Assembly: GCA_045613545.1 (NCBI GenBank)
Contig: JAZLBD010000016.1
Location: forward strand, 20,811-84,810
Origin: Scatosoma sp045613545
GTDB taxonomy: Bacteria; Bacillota; Clostridia; Christensenellales; Borkfalkiaceae
Direction of reading: 5' to 3'
DNA: 64,000 bases
Part shown: positions 34,103 to 44,300 of the stretch, one piece after another
Numbering within the stretch: position 1 is the stretch's first letter
Layout: every line of letters begins with the position of its first letter
Made by a program: the position numbers and the translations under genes
Notes under the pieces: model-generated
Told to the model about the DNA's origin: nothing
Databases searched by the model: none
Seen by the model: only the letters and a program-made list of their open reading frames with translations

Positions 34103-35458
34103 TTATTGCTTGTAAACGATGTTCTTGATGTCGTCCACTTCTTGTACGATCTTGGCGTTCACTTTCATAAGTTGCTTGATTTTATCCCGCGAATTGATGA
34201 TGGTGGTGTGATCTTTCCCGCCCATAATCTTGCCGATCGTAATCAAGGGGAGGGCCAAAATCTCGTAAATCAAATAAGCGCAAACGTGGCGCGCTTTTAC
34301 GATGTCCGCCTTTTTGCTCTTGCCGATCAAATCTTCCTTTTTGCACTTATAATAGGTGCATACGGCGGAGATAATCGTGTCGGCGGTCACCTCTTCTCTT
34401 TCCTCGCTATCGGAAAGTACTGCTTCGTCGAGTGCTTTTTGCGCGAGGGTTAAGGTGATCGGTTCTTCGTGCAGTTTGCTTGCGAAGAACACTTTGGTAA
34501 GTCTACCCTCAAGCGTTCTTACGTCGTTTCCCGAATTGTTTGCCAAAAATTCGAGCACGTCGTCGGGCATAACGCAATGCTTGTCCTGCGCTTTTCTACG
34601 CAAGATAGCGATCTTCGTTTCGATATCGGGGGGTTGAATATCGGCGATCAATCCGCCCTCGAAGCGGGTGCGAAGTCTGTCCTCGAGCGTGGCTATTTCT
34701 TTCGGGGGACGGTCGCTCGTCAAAACGATTTGCTTGTTTTGTGCGTACAACTCGTTGAAAGTATGGAAGAATTCTTCTTGTACGCCCGGTTTCTTCGCGA
34801 GGAATTGAATATCGTCGATGATAAGCACGTCCACGCTACGATAGTGATTTCTAAATTGCACGCTACGATCGCGTTGGCTCATTTTTCCAGCGATCATAAG
34901 GTCGATATATCCGTTCAAGAAATTGTCGCACGTGGTATAAAGCACCGTTTTTTCGGGGTGGCTTTTCGCGATTTGGTTGGCGATTGCTTGCAAAAGGTGG
35001 GTTTTCCCAAGCCCCGATTCCCCATAGATAAAGAGGGGGTTCAATCCCTCGCCGGGGTGCTCTGCGACCGATTTAGCCGCGGCGAACACGAACTTGTTCG
35101 AGTTGCCCACGACGAAAGAGTCGAAGGTAAAATCTTTGTTCAGAGGCACGGATTTGAAGAGTACTTCCTCGCCGTCGTCTACGTTCATATTATAGCGCAA
35201 ACTGCCGTCTACGATGAGCTTAAAACCGGTCAACCCAAGATCGCAAAGGGCGATAGCCTCTTTGAGATCTTTTGCGTGTTTAGCCATAATCGTGTCGGCG
35301 GCAAAGTCGGTTTCCGCTTTCAAAATAATGCGACGATCCATTAAATCGACGGGAACGAGATCTTTAATCCAAGTATTGAAAGATACGTGTTGCATACGAC
35401 CTTCTACTTTTTGCAAAATGATTGTCCACAGCGAGGACAAACGGGTTGTTTCTGCCAT
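34103..35458 (-). CDS. dnaA: Chromosomal replication initiator DnaA
   Basis: 451 aa, all four domains. Domain I at 1-80 (LWTIILQKVEG...FNTWIKDLVPV), AAA+ Walker A GESGLGKT at 146-153, Walker B VLIIDDIQFL near 210, box VII and sensor II, and domain IV with GGKDHTTIINS near residue 415 for DnaA-box binding. Normally followed by dnaN; here mnmG follows instead, and recF is divergent. A TTGTCCACA DnaA-box-like site lies within the 5' coding part (35422-35430) but no cluster is seen. Confidence 0.98.
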   Translation of the reverse strand: MAETTRLSSLWTIILQKVEGRMQHVSFNTWIKDLVPVDLMDRRIILKAETDFAADTIMAKHAKDLKEAIALCDLGLTGFKLIVDGSLRYNMNVDDGEEVLFKSVPLNKDFTFDSFVVGNSNKFVFAAAKSVAEHPGEGLNPLFIYGESGLGKTHLLQAIANQIAKSHPEKTVLYTTCDNFLNGYIDLMIAGKMSQRDRSVQFRNHYRSVDVLIIDDIQFLAKKPGVQEEFFHTFNELYAQNKQIVLTSDRPPKEIATLEDRLRTRFEGGLIADIQPPDIETKIAILRRKAQDKHCVMPDDVLEFLANNSGNDVRTLEGRLTKVFFASKLHEEPITLTLAQKALDEAVLSDSEEREEVTADTIISAVCTYYKCKKEDLIGKSKKADIVKARHVCAYLIYEILALPLITIGKIMGGKDHTTIINSRDKIKQLMKVNAKIVQEVDDIKNIVYKQ

Positions 35459-35504
35459 TTTTTTTCCACCTTGTATTATTTTTTGAAAAACTACTTTGAA
35501 ATCT

Positions 35505-35532
35505 TTGTCTTTTTTTATTTTTTTTGGTATAA
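35505..35532 (+). promoter_or_regulatory. Likely recF promoter
   Basis: TTGTCT (35505-35510), 16-base spacer, TATAAT (35527-35532). The 142-base dnaA-recF gap is AT-rich but carries no TTATNCACA boxes on either strand. Confidence 0.6.
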
Positions 35533-35600
35533 TCGTAAGTGTTATTATTATAATACAAATTTGACGGAAAAGAAAGTGTTTTTGACGGGTTTTTTAGATT

Positions 35601-36704
35601 ATGCGGATAAAAAATTTGACCTTGACAAATTTTAGGAACTACGAAAATGAGAAATTTTCCTTCTCCGACGGGCTGAACGTGTTGTTTGGCAAGAACGGAC
35701 AGGGCAAGACCAACTGTGCGGAGGCGGTGTTTTACCTTTGCACGGGCGCTTCGCTTCGTATCCGTCACGATAAACAACTGATTCGCATTGGGGAAAACTG
35801 CGCTAAAATCTCCGCAGAGGCGGAAAATCGCTACGGGAAAGTTTGTATAGAGGCGGATATTTACGAAGAAAAACGGGAAATCCGCGTCAACGGGAATAAA
35901 ATTAAAAAGAGCGCCGATCTTATGGGGCATTTGGGAAGCGTGTTCTTTTCCCCGGGGGAGCTTAGGCTCATTCAAGACGGTCCCGACGAACGGCGTCGGT
36001 TTATGAATTTGTCCATCTCGCAAACTTCGGCGAGTTATTATACCGCGCTTCTTCGCTACAACCGTATTTTGGATCAGCGAAACGCGTTGCTTAAAAACAA
36101 AGATTTTAATTTGATTATGGACACTCTACCCGTGTGGGACGAACAGCTTTGTCGGTACGCGTCGGTGATTATCAAAAAGAGAGGGGAGTTTGCCGAGGCG
36201 CTTTCTCCGATTGCAAAAGAGCTACATTCCTTTTTGACGGACGGGGAAGAAGAGCTCGTTGTTTCTCCTTCGAAAACGTATAAAGGGGAGGTGGACGAGA
36301 TCGCCGAAAAATTGAAAAAACAGCTGGCGAATTGCTATGAAAAAGACTTGCGTTTGGGCTTTACGACGGTCGGTCCGCACCGCGACGATTTGGATTTCTT
36401 TATCGGCGGGAAAGACGCGAAAGCCTACGCCTCGCAAGGGCAAACGCGGACGGCTGCCCTTGCGGTCAAGCTTTCGGAGGTTGAAATTTTCAAACAACTT
36501 TCGGGGGAATACCCCGTGCTGATTTTGGACGACGTGATGAGCGAGCTAGACTTGTCCCGTCGCAAAAAGCTCTTGAAAAAAGTCGAAGGGCTACAAACGA
36601 TTCTCACTTGTACACATACCGAGCGTGTTTTATACGGTGCCGATTGCCGTAAAATCCGCGTCGAAGACGGAAAAATTAAAGGGGAAAAAGAGAGAAAAAA
36701 ATAA
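35601..36704 (+). CDS. recF: DNA replication and repair protein RecF
   Basis: 367 aa SMC-like ATPase loading RecA at gaps. Walker A FGKNGQGKTN at 29-38; signature ASQGQTRTAALAVKLSE; Walker B PVLILDDVMSELD. Ribosome site is weak. Separated from dnaN, which is not in the window. vanW-like gene follows 79 bases later. Confidence 0.95.
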   Translation: MRIKNLTLTNFRNYENEKFSFSDGLNVLFGKNGQGKTNCAEAVFYLCTGASLRIRHDKQLIRIGENCAKISAEAENRYGKVCIEADIYEEKREIRVNGNKIKKSADLMGHLGSVFFSPGELRLIQDGPDERRRFMNLSISQTSASYYTALLRYNRILDQRNALLKNKDFNLIMDTLPVWDEQLCRYASVIIKKRGEFAEALSPIAKELHSFLTDGEEELVVSPSKTYKGEVDEIAEKLKKQLANCYEKDLRLGFTTVGPHRDDLDFFIGGKDAKAYASQGQTRTAALAVKLSEVEIFKQLSGEYPVLILDDVMSELDLSRRKKLLKKVEGLQTILTCTHTERVLYGADCRKIRVEDGKIKGEKERKK

Positions 36705-36717
36705 CCGTTTTTCACAT

Positions 36718-36743
36718 ACCCGTCCCAAAAAAACGCATACTAT
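36718..36743 (+). promoter_or_regulatory. Possible sigma-K-type promoter before the VanW gene
   Basis: AC (36718-36719), 16-base spacer, CATACTAT (36736-36743), matching AC-N16/17-CATANNNTA of mother-cell sigma-K except that the last A is C. Such a short motif can occur by chance. Confidence 0.35.
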
Positions 36744-36783
36744 CCGTGTGGCGTTTCGCCGTAAGAGGCGGGGGGAGGGAATA

Positions 36784-38067
36784 ATGGGAAAGAAAAAATT
36801 TACGATAGGCGCGCTTATCCTTGCTTGGATAGGTGCGTCCGTTTTTTTATCCGCGCCGACGCTCCGCGCCTTTTCGGAGGAGCAGTTTCGCTTAAAATTT
36901 CCCAAAGACGTGACGATCGACGGGGTGGAGGTGGGCGGACTTACGAGAGAGGAGGGACTTAAACGGCTCTACGACGCCAAGCGGGCGCTCGCGCCGTCTC
37001 TTACGATCACGGCGGGGGAGAGAGAGTACGTATTCCAAAAAGAAATTTCCTTTTCGTCGAATTTTGAACAGCTTTTCTACGAGGTAGACAAAGGGGGCGT
37101 GTACGCGTCGAGCACCAATTGGTTCTTGCTTGGCAAAGAGGAAAAATTAGAACGGATTATCGACGAAAACACCCTCACGACCTACGACGCCACCGTCCAC
37201 TTTTCCGCGGAGGGGTTTGCCTATACGCCCGCGCAAACGGGTTTTATTTGCGATCGGGAAAAACTATACCAAGACGTGGAGAATTCGTTATCCTCTCCCA
37301 TCGTGGAGGGGCGGTTTCCCAGCGTGGAGCTAAAACGCTACCGAAAAGAGCCTACCGTGTCTTTGGCACAACTGAAAAAATACACGCAAAAAATCGCCTC
37401 GTTTTCCACCTATTTCAACGGCGACGATCTTCCTCGCTCGAAGAACATTTTACTCGCCGCGCGCTATTTAGACGGACTTTGTATTCATAGCGGAGAGGAG
37501 TTTTCGTTTAACAATGCGGTGGGGGAGCGGACGAAAAAGAGGGGGTTTTTCTCCGCAAAAGTCATTCAAGACGGAAAGTTTATACAAGGCACGGGCGGTG
37601 GGGTTTGTCAAGTGAGTACGACCCTTTATAACGGCGCGTTGCTCGCCGGTATGCAAATCACGAGGCGAAGTCCCCATTCCCTGCCCGTTTCTTACGTTGC
37701 GCCCTCGCGCGACGCGATGGTTTCCTCGTATAGCGATTTTCGATTCAAAAACCCGTTCCCCTACCCTGTGTATCTGTCCGTGAAAGGGGGCAACGGTTGG
37801 ATCGAGGTGATTTTTTACGGCAAGAAAACGGAGATGCGTTATCAAATCGTGAGTAAAATCGTGGAAGAAATCGACCCGCCGTCGCCCCTTGTAGAATACG
37901 GCGAAAAAGAGGGGATTTTACAAAAGGCGAAGAAAGGGATCAAAAGCGAGGGGTATTTGGAATGTTATCAAAATGGAAAACTTCTATCGAGGGAACGTCT
38001 TTCCTGCGACGTCTATGCGCCCACGCGCGAGATTATCGGCAAAAAAATCGAAAATACAACCGATTAA
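36784..38067 (+). CDS. VanW-family surface protein with G5 domain
   Basis: 427 aa. N-terminal membrane anchor or signal (residues 5-25), a peptidoglycan-binding-like region (DVTIDGVEVGGLTREEGLKRL), the VanW domain with GEEFSFNNAVGERTKKRGF, GTGGGVCQVSTTLYNGALLAGM and RSPHSLPVSYVAPSRDAMV, and a C-terminal G5-like domain. VanW proteins are common in spore formers, role unsettled; not proof of vancomycin resistance. Start supported by GGGGGGAGGG upstream; the longer frame upstream is not needed. Confidence 0.9.
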   Translation: MGKKKFTIGALILAWIGASVFLSAPTLRAFSEEQFRLKFPKDVTIDGVEVGGLTREEGLKRLYDAKRALAPSLTITAGEREYVFQKEISFSSNFEQLFYEVDKGGVYASSTNWFLLGKEEKLERIIDENTLTTYDATVHFSAEGFAYTPAQTGFICDREKLYQDVENSLSSPIVEGRFPSVELKRYRKEPTVSLAQLKKYTQKIASFSTYFNGDDLPRSKNILLAARYLDGLCIHSGEEFSFNNAVGERTKKRGFFSAKVIQDGKFIQGTGGGVCQVSTTLYNGALLAGMQITRRSPHSLPVSYVAPSRDAMVSSYSDFRFKNPFPYPVYLSVKGGNGWIEVIFYGKKTEMRYQIVSKIVEEIDPPSPLVEYGEKEGILQKAKKGIKSEGYLECYQNGKLLSRERLSCDVYAPTREIIGKKIENTTD

Positions 38068-38081
38068 ATGCCGTCCAACGC

Positions 38082-38110
38082 TTGTCTTTTTCGTGAAAAA
38101 ATGTTATAAT
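38082..38110 (+). promoter_or_regulatory. asnS promoter
   Basis: TTGTCT (38082-38087), 17-base spacer, TATAAT (38105-38110) with extended -10. A hairpin (about 38129-38158) follows in the leader but has no T tract, and no T-box motif is seen. Confidence 0.72.
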
Positions 38111-38184
38111 AAAAAAGTATAAAAAAAGAGGCGCTATACTGTAAGTATAAACCTCTCGAAAAGAAAAGGCAGGAAAGAGTAAAA

Positions 38185-39579
38185 ATGGACAGAATAGAGC
38201 TTAAAACAATCGCGTCGGATTATACGGCATGGGACGGCAAACTGGTGACGGTGGCAGGCTGGGCGCGGACGATCCGCGACTCCAAAGCGTTTGGGTTTAT
38301 TGAACTCAACGACGGGAGCTGTTTCAAGAGCACGCAAATCGTGTTCGAGCGCGCAAACCTTGCAAATTACGACGATATTGCCCGTCAAAACGTGGGGGCG
38401 TCTCTCGTCGTGAAAGGCAGAGTCGTCGTCACGCCCGAAAATAAGCAACCGTATGAGATCAAAGCGGAAGAAATTTACGTGGAAGGGGAATCCACCCCCG
38501 ACTATCCCTTGCAAAAGAAACGCCACTCGGTGGAATTTTTGCGGGAAATCGCCTATCTTCGTCCGCGTACCAATCTCTTTTCCGCCGTGTTTAGAATTCG
38601 TAGCGAAGCGGCGTTCGCCATTCATAAATTCTTCAACGATCGCGGGTTTGTGTACGTGCATACGCCCATCATCACGGGGAGCGACTGCGAGGGCGCGGGC
38701 GGTATGTTCCAAATTACTACCCTCGACTTAAACGAACTTGCAAAAAATCCCCACCCCGGCGGAGTCGATTATAAAGAAGATTTCTTCGGCAAGAAAGCGA
38801 GCATTACGGGTTCGGGACAGTTGCACGGCGAAACGTTTGCGATGGCGTTCTCCAATATTTATACCTTCGGGCCGACTTTCCGTAGCGAAAAATCCAACAC
38901 CTCACGCCACGCGGCGGAATTTTGGATGATCGAGCCGGAAATGGCGTTCTGCGATTTGAAAGGGGATATGGATATTGCGGAGGATATGGTGAAATTCATC
39001 ATTACCCACGTGCAAAGTACCTGTAAAGACGAACTTGCCTTTTTGAACCAATTCGTGGACAAGGGGCTTTTGGAACGGCTCGACAACGTGGCAAGCAACG
39101 ATTTCGTTCGCCTGACCTATACGGAGGCGATTGAAATTTTGAAAGAAAACAAGGACGTATTCGACGACAAGAATATTTTCTGGGGGAAAGATTTGCAAAG
39201 CGAACACGAACGCTTCCTTTCCGAAAAGGTATATCAAAAACCGGTGTTCTTGACGAACTACCCTAAGGAAATTAAGTCCTATTATATGAAGCAAAACCCC
39301 GACGGAAAGACGGTAGCGGCGGCAGACCTGCTCGTGCCCGGTATCGGTGAACTCATCGGCGGATCGCAAAGAGAGGACGATTACGAAAAACTCAAGGCAA
39401 GAATGATCGAATGTGGCGTTTCTCCCGAAGACTGGTACTTAAATCTCCGCAAATACGGCGGTACGACGCACAGTGGGTTTGGGCTTGGTTTTGAGAGAAT
39501 GGTAATGTACTTGACGGGCGTATCGAACATTCGCGACGTCATTCCTTTCCCTCGCACCGTTTCGAACCTCGATTTCTAA
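38185..39579 (+). CDS. asnS: Asparaginyl-tRNA synthetase
   Basis: 464 aa class IIb synthetase. OB-fold anticodon domain (about 18-110, VTVAGWARTIRDSKAFGFIELNDGS), motif 2 FRSEKSNTSRHAAEFWMIEPE, motif 3 GFGLGFERMVMYLTG. The Asn rather than Asp identity is suggested by overall length and sequence. GAGGAAAGAG-type ribosome site upstream. plsX follows after 21 bases, so the two may share transcripts. Confidence 0.95.
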   Translation: MDRIELKTIASDYTAWDGKLVTVAGWARTIRDSKAFGFIELNDGSCFKSTQIVFERANLANYDDIARQNVGASLVVKGRVVVTPENKQPYEIKAEEIYVEGESTPDYPLQKKRHSVEFLREIAYLRPRTNLFSAVFRIRSEAAFAIHKFFNDRGFVYVHTPIITGSDCEGAGGMFQITTLDLNELAKNPHPGGVDYKEDFFGKKASITGSGQLHGETFAMAFSNIYTFGPTFRSEKSNTSRHAAEFWMIEPEMAFCDLKGDMDIAEDMVKFIITHVQSTCKDELAFLNQFVDKGLLERLDNVASNDFVRLTYTEAIEILKENKDVFDDKNIFWGKDLQSEHERFLSEKVYQKPVFLTNYPKEIKSYYMKQNPDGKTVAAADLLVPGIGELIGGSQREDDYEKLKARMIECGVSPEDWYLNLRKYGGTTHSGFGLGFERMVMYLTGVSNIRDVIPFPRTVSNLDF

Positions 39580-39600
39580 AGATAAAAGGACGGAAAAAAG

Positions 39601-40641
39601 ATGATAAAAATTGCCGTAGACGTGATGGGTGGCGACTTTGCCCCCGTCGAACAAATCAAAGGGACGATGTCCGCGTTAGAAAGAGATAACAATTTCTTTG
39701 CGTACCTCGTCGGCGACGAAGAAAAAATCCGTGAAGAACTCAAAAATTATAAATACGACGAAAGCCGTATCGAGATCGTGCACGCGCCAGATATTATCAC
39801 GAACGACGATATCCCCACCAAAGCGATCAAGACGAAAAAAACCTCTTCTACCGTCGTAGCGTTCCAGCTCGTCAAAGAGGGGAAAGCGGACGGGCTCGTT
39901 TGCTCGGGTTCTACGGGCGCGGTGCTCGCAGGCGGGGTGATGATGCTCGGCAGAATCAAAGGAATTTCTCGCCCTGCGCTCTGCCCTTGTATCCCCAACA
40001 AAGAGGGTGGTATTACCCTCCTTTGCGACTGTGGGGCGAACCTCGAATGTAAGAGTATCAACTTCGCCCACTTTGCGATTATGGCGACGGCGTACGCGCA
40101 ATCGGCGTACGATATTAAATCGCCGAGAGTGGGGCTTTTGAACAACGGCACGGAGGATCATAAAGGGGACATCGTACACCAAGAGGCGAACGCGCTTTTG
40201 AAGACGATGGGTTGCATCGACTACATAGGCAACGTCGAGGGACGGGATATTATGCTCGGCGGTGTGGACGTCGTGGTTGCGGACGGCTATACGGGGAACA
40301 TTGCGTTGAAATCTATTGAGGGCTGTGGAAAAGCGATCAGTTCGATTTTGAAAAAACAATTTACGAGGAACTGGTTTTCCAAACTTCGCGCCCTTTTCGT
40401 AAAAGACGTGATTGGCCATATCAAAAAGACGATGGACTACGAAGAAAAAGGGGGCGCGATGCTACTCGGACTTTCCAAAACGGTTGTCAAAGGACATGGT
40501 AACTCGAAAGCGAAAGGGTTTTCGGCGTGCGTGTTGCAAGCGGTAAGCGCGGTGCGTGGAGAGATGGTGCAAAAGATTGAACAAATGCTCGCGCAAGTAG
40601 ATTTGAACGTAGCGCCTCCGCAAACGGAAGTGGCGCAATGA
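39601..40641 (+). CDS. plsX: Phosphate acyltransferase PlsX
   Basis: 346 aa. Converts acyl-ACP to acyl-phosphate for phospholipid synthesis. N-terminal IAVDVMGGDFAPVEQIKG, then CSGSTGAVLAGGVMMLGRIKG, and LGLSKTVVKGHGNSKAKGF near the end. Gene order plsX-rnc-smc is normal for Bacillota, but fabD, fabG and acpP, often between plsX and rnc, are absent. Confidence 0.97.
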   Translation: MIKIAVDVMGGDFAPVEQIKGTMSALERDNNFFAYLVGDEEKIREELKNYKYDESRIEIVHAPDIITNDDIPTKAIKTKKTSSTVVAFQLVKEGKADGLVCSGSTGAVLAGGVMMLGRIKGISRPALCPCIPNKEGGITLLCDCGANLECKSINFAHFAIMATAYAQSAYDIKSPRVGLLNNGTEDHKGDIVHQEANALLKTMGCIDYIGNVEGRDIMLGGVDVVVADGYTGNIALKSIEGCGKAISSILKKQFTRNWFSKLRALFVKDVIGHIKKTMDYEEKGGAMLLGLSKTVVKGHGNSKAKGFSACVLQAVSAVRGEMVQKIEQMLAQVDLNVAPPQTEVAQ

Positions 40642-41285
40642 ACGTCTCCGCTATAGAGCAAGCGCTCGGGTACACCTTTCAAAACAAAGAACTACTCAAA
40701 CGGGCATTTACTCTCTCTTCCTACGCAAAGACGCACCGAAAAGAGAGCAACGAACGGTTGGAGTTTTTAGGGGATTCGATTTTGGGGTTCGTGATTTCCG
40801 AAAGGGAATACCTTTCCAAAAAACAAACGGAAGGAGAAATGACGGACGCTCGAAAACGGCAAGTCAACGACGACACCTTACATAAAATCGTGGAAGAAAT
40901 GGGTTTGCAAGAACACCTGCTCTACGAGGGTAGACTGGAAGACAACGTCGGGAAAAAACCGATCGCCAGCGTATTCGAAGCGGTGGTGGGCGCGATCTAT
41001 CTCGACGGGGGGATAGAGCCTTGCAAGGCGTTTATCTACGCGTTCGTAAAGCCCGTCGAAAAGAGGGAAGATTACACTACTCTCCTCAAAGAATTCCTCG
41101 ATCGTAAGGGTCGCGCTATGACCGTTTCGTACGAGAAGAAAGGAAAAGACAACTGCGCCGAGCACATCGCGATCGTAGAGGCGATGGGACTTACCTCGCG
41201 TGGCGTTGGAGACACGAAAAAAGAAGCGAAACAACAGGCTTCGAAAACTTTGCTTCAAAGATTGCAAAGTCAACGTAAAAAATAA
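40638..41285 (+). CDS. rnc: Ribonuclease III
   Basis: 215 aa. Catalytic signature ERLEFLGDSILGFVISE at about 34-50, second acidic site FEAVVGAIYLDGG, then a C-terminal double-stranded RNA binding domain (TLLKEFLDRKG... to GVGDTKKEAKQQASKTLLQRL). Processes rRNA precursors and other dsRNA. Starts inside the plsX stop (ATGA overlap). Confidence 0.97.
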   Translation: MNVSAIEQALGYTFQNKELLKRAFTLSSYAKTHRKESNERLEFLGDSILGFVISEREYLSKKQTEGEMTDARKRQVNDDTLHKIVEEMGLQEHLLYEGRLEDNVGKKPIASVFEAVVGAIYLDGGIEPCKAFIYAFVKPVEKREDYTTLLKEFLDRKGRAMTVSYEKKGKDNCAEHIAIVEAMGLTSRGVGDTKKEAKQQASKTLLQRLQSQRKK

Positions 41286-41304
41286 TTTAAGCAGGAGAAA
41301 TACC

Positions 41305-44300
41305 GTGGACTTAAAAGAAATACATCTAGTCGGTTTCAAGTCATTTGCCGACAAAACAACGATTCGATTTGAAGAGGGCGTCACCTGTATCGTAGGGCCG
41401 AACGGATGCGGAAAAAGCAACGTTGCGGACGCCGTTCGTTGGGTACTCGGCGAGCAGTCGGCGAAGAACTTGCGCGGTGGGAATATGCAAGACGTCATTT
41501 TCGGCGGTACGGATATCCGTAAGCCTATGACCTATTGCGAAGTCACCCTCGTATTCGACAATAGTAAGCGCATTTTCGATATGGATTGCACGGACGTTGC
41601 GATTAGCCGTCGGTTGTATCGGACGTCGGAAAGCAAATATCTCATCAACGAGCAACCCTGCCGTTTGAAAGATATCGTCGCCCTTTTCCATACCATTGGG
41701 CTTGGGAAAGAGGGGTATTCGATTATCGGGCAAGGCAAGGTGCAACAAATTATGAACTCGCGCCCGGAAGATCGTCGTTTGATTTTCGAAGAGGCGACGG
41801 GGCTTATGGTGTACAAATCGAGAAAGCAAGAAATCGAAAGAAAAATTGCCGATTCCGAATCGAATATGTACATATACCGCCAGCGCATCGACGAGGCGGA
41901 ACGCCGTTTAGGGCCTTTGGAAAAACAAGCGAAAGAGGCGAGGGAATATCACGAATACACTCGCGCGCTCAAAGACCAAGAGGCGAACGCGTATATCTAT
42001 CGCTACGAGAATGCGGAAGAGGAGAAATCCAAATATAAAACGAATATTTCTTCTCTTTCGGACAAGATTATTTCTATCAACACGAAGATGGAACTCGTCA
42101 ACCGTAGCTACGAGGACAACCGCTTAAAAATTGCCTCGGCGGATAGCGAGCTTTTCGATTTGAACGATAAGCGCGTGGAACTTTCTGTCGGCAACGAACG
42201 AAAAGGCGGGGAACTTCGCCTTGCTAAAGAACGTATCGGGACGTATCGCTCGCAAATCGAGGGGGCTAACACCTTCTTGCAAGGGGCTAAACTTCGGATT
42301 GGCGAAATCGACGACGCGCTTTCCGTGGGAGAAAAATTCCGTAAAAACGGCGAAGAGGAAAAGAGAAAACAAGAAAACGACGCGGACGTTCTTCGCTCGA
42401 ATATCGCCTCGTTGTCGAGTAAAATAGAAGTCTTTGAAAAGTTATCGGACGAGAGTCGTGAAAACGAACTTTCCGATGCGGAAAACCTCTCTCAAATCAA
42501 GGAAAAACGCGGTACGCTTTCGGCGCGAAAAGAGGCTTTGGAGGAAAAGAGAAAGGAACTTTTGACCGCCAAGGATAAGAGTCAGGACAGAAAAGACAGA
42601 GCGAGCGCGGAACTGGAAGCGGTGCGCGCGGACAAGAAAAAGGTGGAAAAATTCACCTTGGTGGGTACGTCTGAAATCAACGAAAAAACGGACGAAATGC
42701 GCGAGATGCAACTCACCGTCAACAATTTCAACCAAGAACTTTTCAACGCGAACGGTCAACTTGCCTCTCTTCGAGACAAGCTGGAAGTGTATATCAGTTT
42801 GAAAAACCGATTCGAGGGATATAACGATACGGTGCGGAGACTTCTCTCGCTCGCCAAAACGAATCCCGACCTCTCCCGTCGCATTCGAGGGACGGTGGCG
42901 GATATCGTACATACCGATCAAAAGTATGAAATCGCCGTGGAAACGGCGCTTGGTGGCGCTCTCCAAAACATCGTCACGGCAAACTCCGACGACGCGGCGT
43001 ATCTTATCGAATATTTGAAAAAGACGCGTGGCGGACGCGCGGTGTTCTTGCCCGTCACGTCGATGCGACCTCGCCCGAATACGCGGGAGAGCGAACGCGC
43101 GGTATCCGAACGTGGGGCAGTGGGGCTTGCGACGGAAATCGTTCGCTACGACGACGCTTACTATAACGTCGTGTCCTACCTTTTGGGCAACACCTTAATT
43201 TGCGACACGATCGCAAGCGCGAACGTGATTGCGAAAAAGTACGGCAACAGCTTCCGTATCGTCACTCTCGACGGCGACATCGTACAAACGAGTGGCGCTA
43301 TGGCGGGCGGTAGCCATCAAAAGACGGCGAGCACCTTCCTCTCGGGAGAAAGAAATATTCAAGAATGTAAGGAAAACATCGCCAAGAAAGAAAAGTATAT
43401 CGAAAAGCTTAAAATGGCGATCGCCGACGCGGAAAAAGCGCGCGTACAAGCGGAAGAGGACGTGGAAGAACTTCGCAGAAAGTATCAAAGCGCGAACTCC
43501 GAACTCGTCGTGCTCGAACAACGCGAAGTGGCTCTTGTCAAACTCATCGCGGAAGCCGAAGAGGACATTGCGGTCTATAACGAGGCGCTCGGTGAGCTCG
43601 ATATGACCATGACCGCGTTGAAACAAGAGGAAGAGTACTCGAACAAGAGCGAAGAGGAACTTATGACCCTCCGCAAAGACGCGAAAGAGGCGCTTTTGAC
43701 CCAAAAGAGCCAATGTGAACGGTATAAGGAAGAGCTTGCGCAAAAGAGCGAACAGCTCCGCCAATTGGAACTTGCTTACGCCAGCTTGCTCTCTTCGATC
43801 GAGCGTTCGAGAGAGGAAGAGGAGCGTTTGACGGCGGAAAAGGGCGATTTGATTCAAAAGAGTATCGCTATGGAAGAACAACTTTCCTCGGCTAAGGAGC
43901 AACTCTCGATTTTGGAAGTGGAAGCGGAAGAAAAAGAGCTGACGGAAGAGGAAGAAAAGGCGCTCCAAGAAATCGTCGATCGCATCGCGGAAATTTCCAA
44001 GATGAAAGAGGAACTCAACCAAAAACAACTCGCCTTAGAAGAAGAACGCAACCTTTTGCAAGAGGATTTGCAAAAGCAGACGGACAAGCGGTATAAGTGC
44101 GAAATTGAAATCAGTAAAATCGACACCAACCTCGAGAATATGCGGACGCGTATGGAAGAGGCGTACGGACTCGATTACGAGGGGTGCTTGCCTCTTCGTA
44201 GTGAAAACTTCGATATCGGCGAGGCGATGAACACCATTTCCGTGTTAAAGAGAAAGATTACCCTTCTCGGCGACGTCAACCCGAACGCCGAACAAGATTT

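Noticed and set aside
34469..35344. Plus-strand open frame of 291 codons inside dnaA
   Set aside because: Antisense shadow of dnaA; composition and lack of ribosome site argue against it.
35459..35600. Replication origin between dnaA and recF
   Set aside because: AT-rich, but no DnaA-box cluster on either strand, and dnaN is missing. One TTGTCCACA in the dnaA coding region is not enough.
38068..38184. T-box riboswitch before asnS
   Set aside because: Leader is too short and lacks the T-box sequence (GGTGGNACC); only a small hairpin is present.
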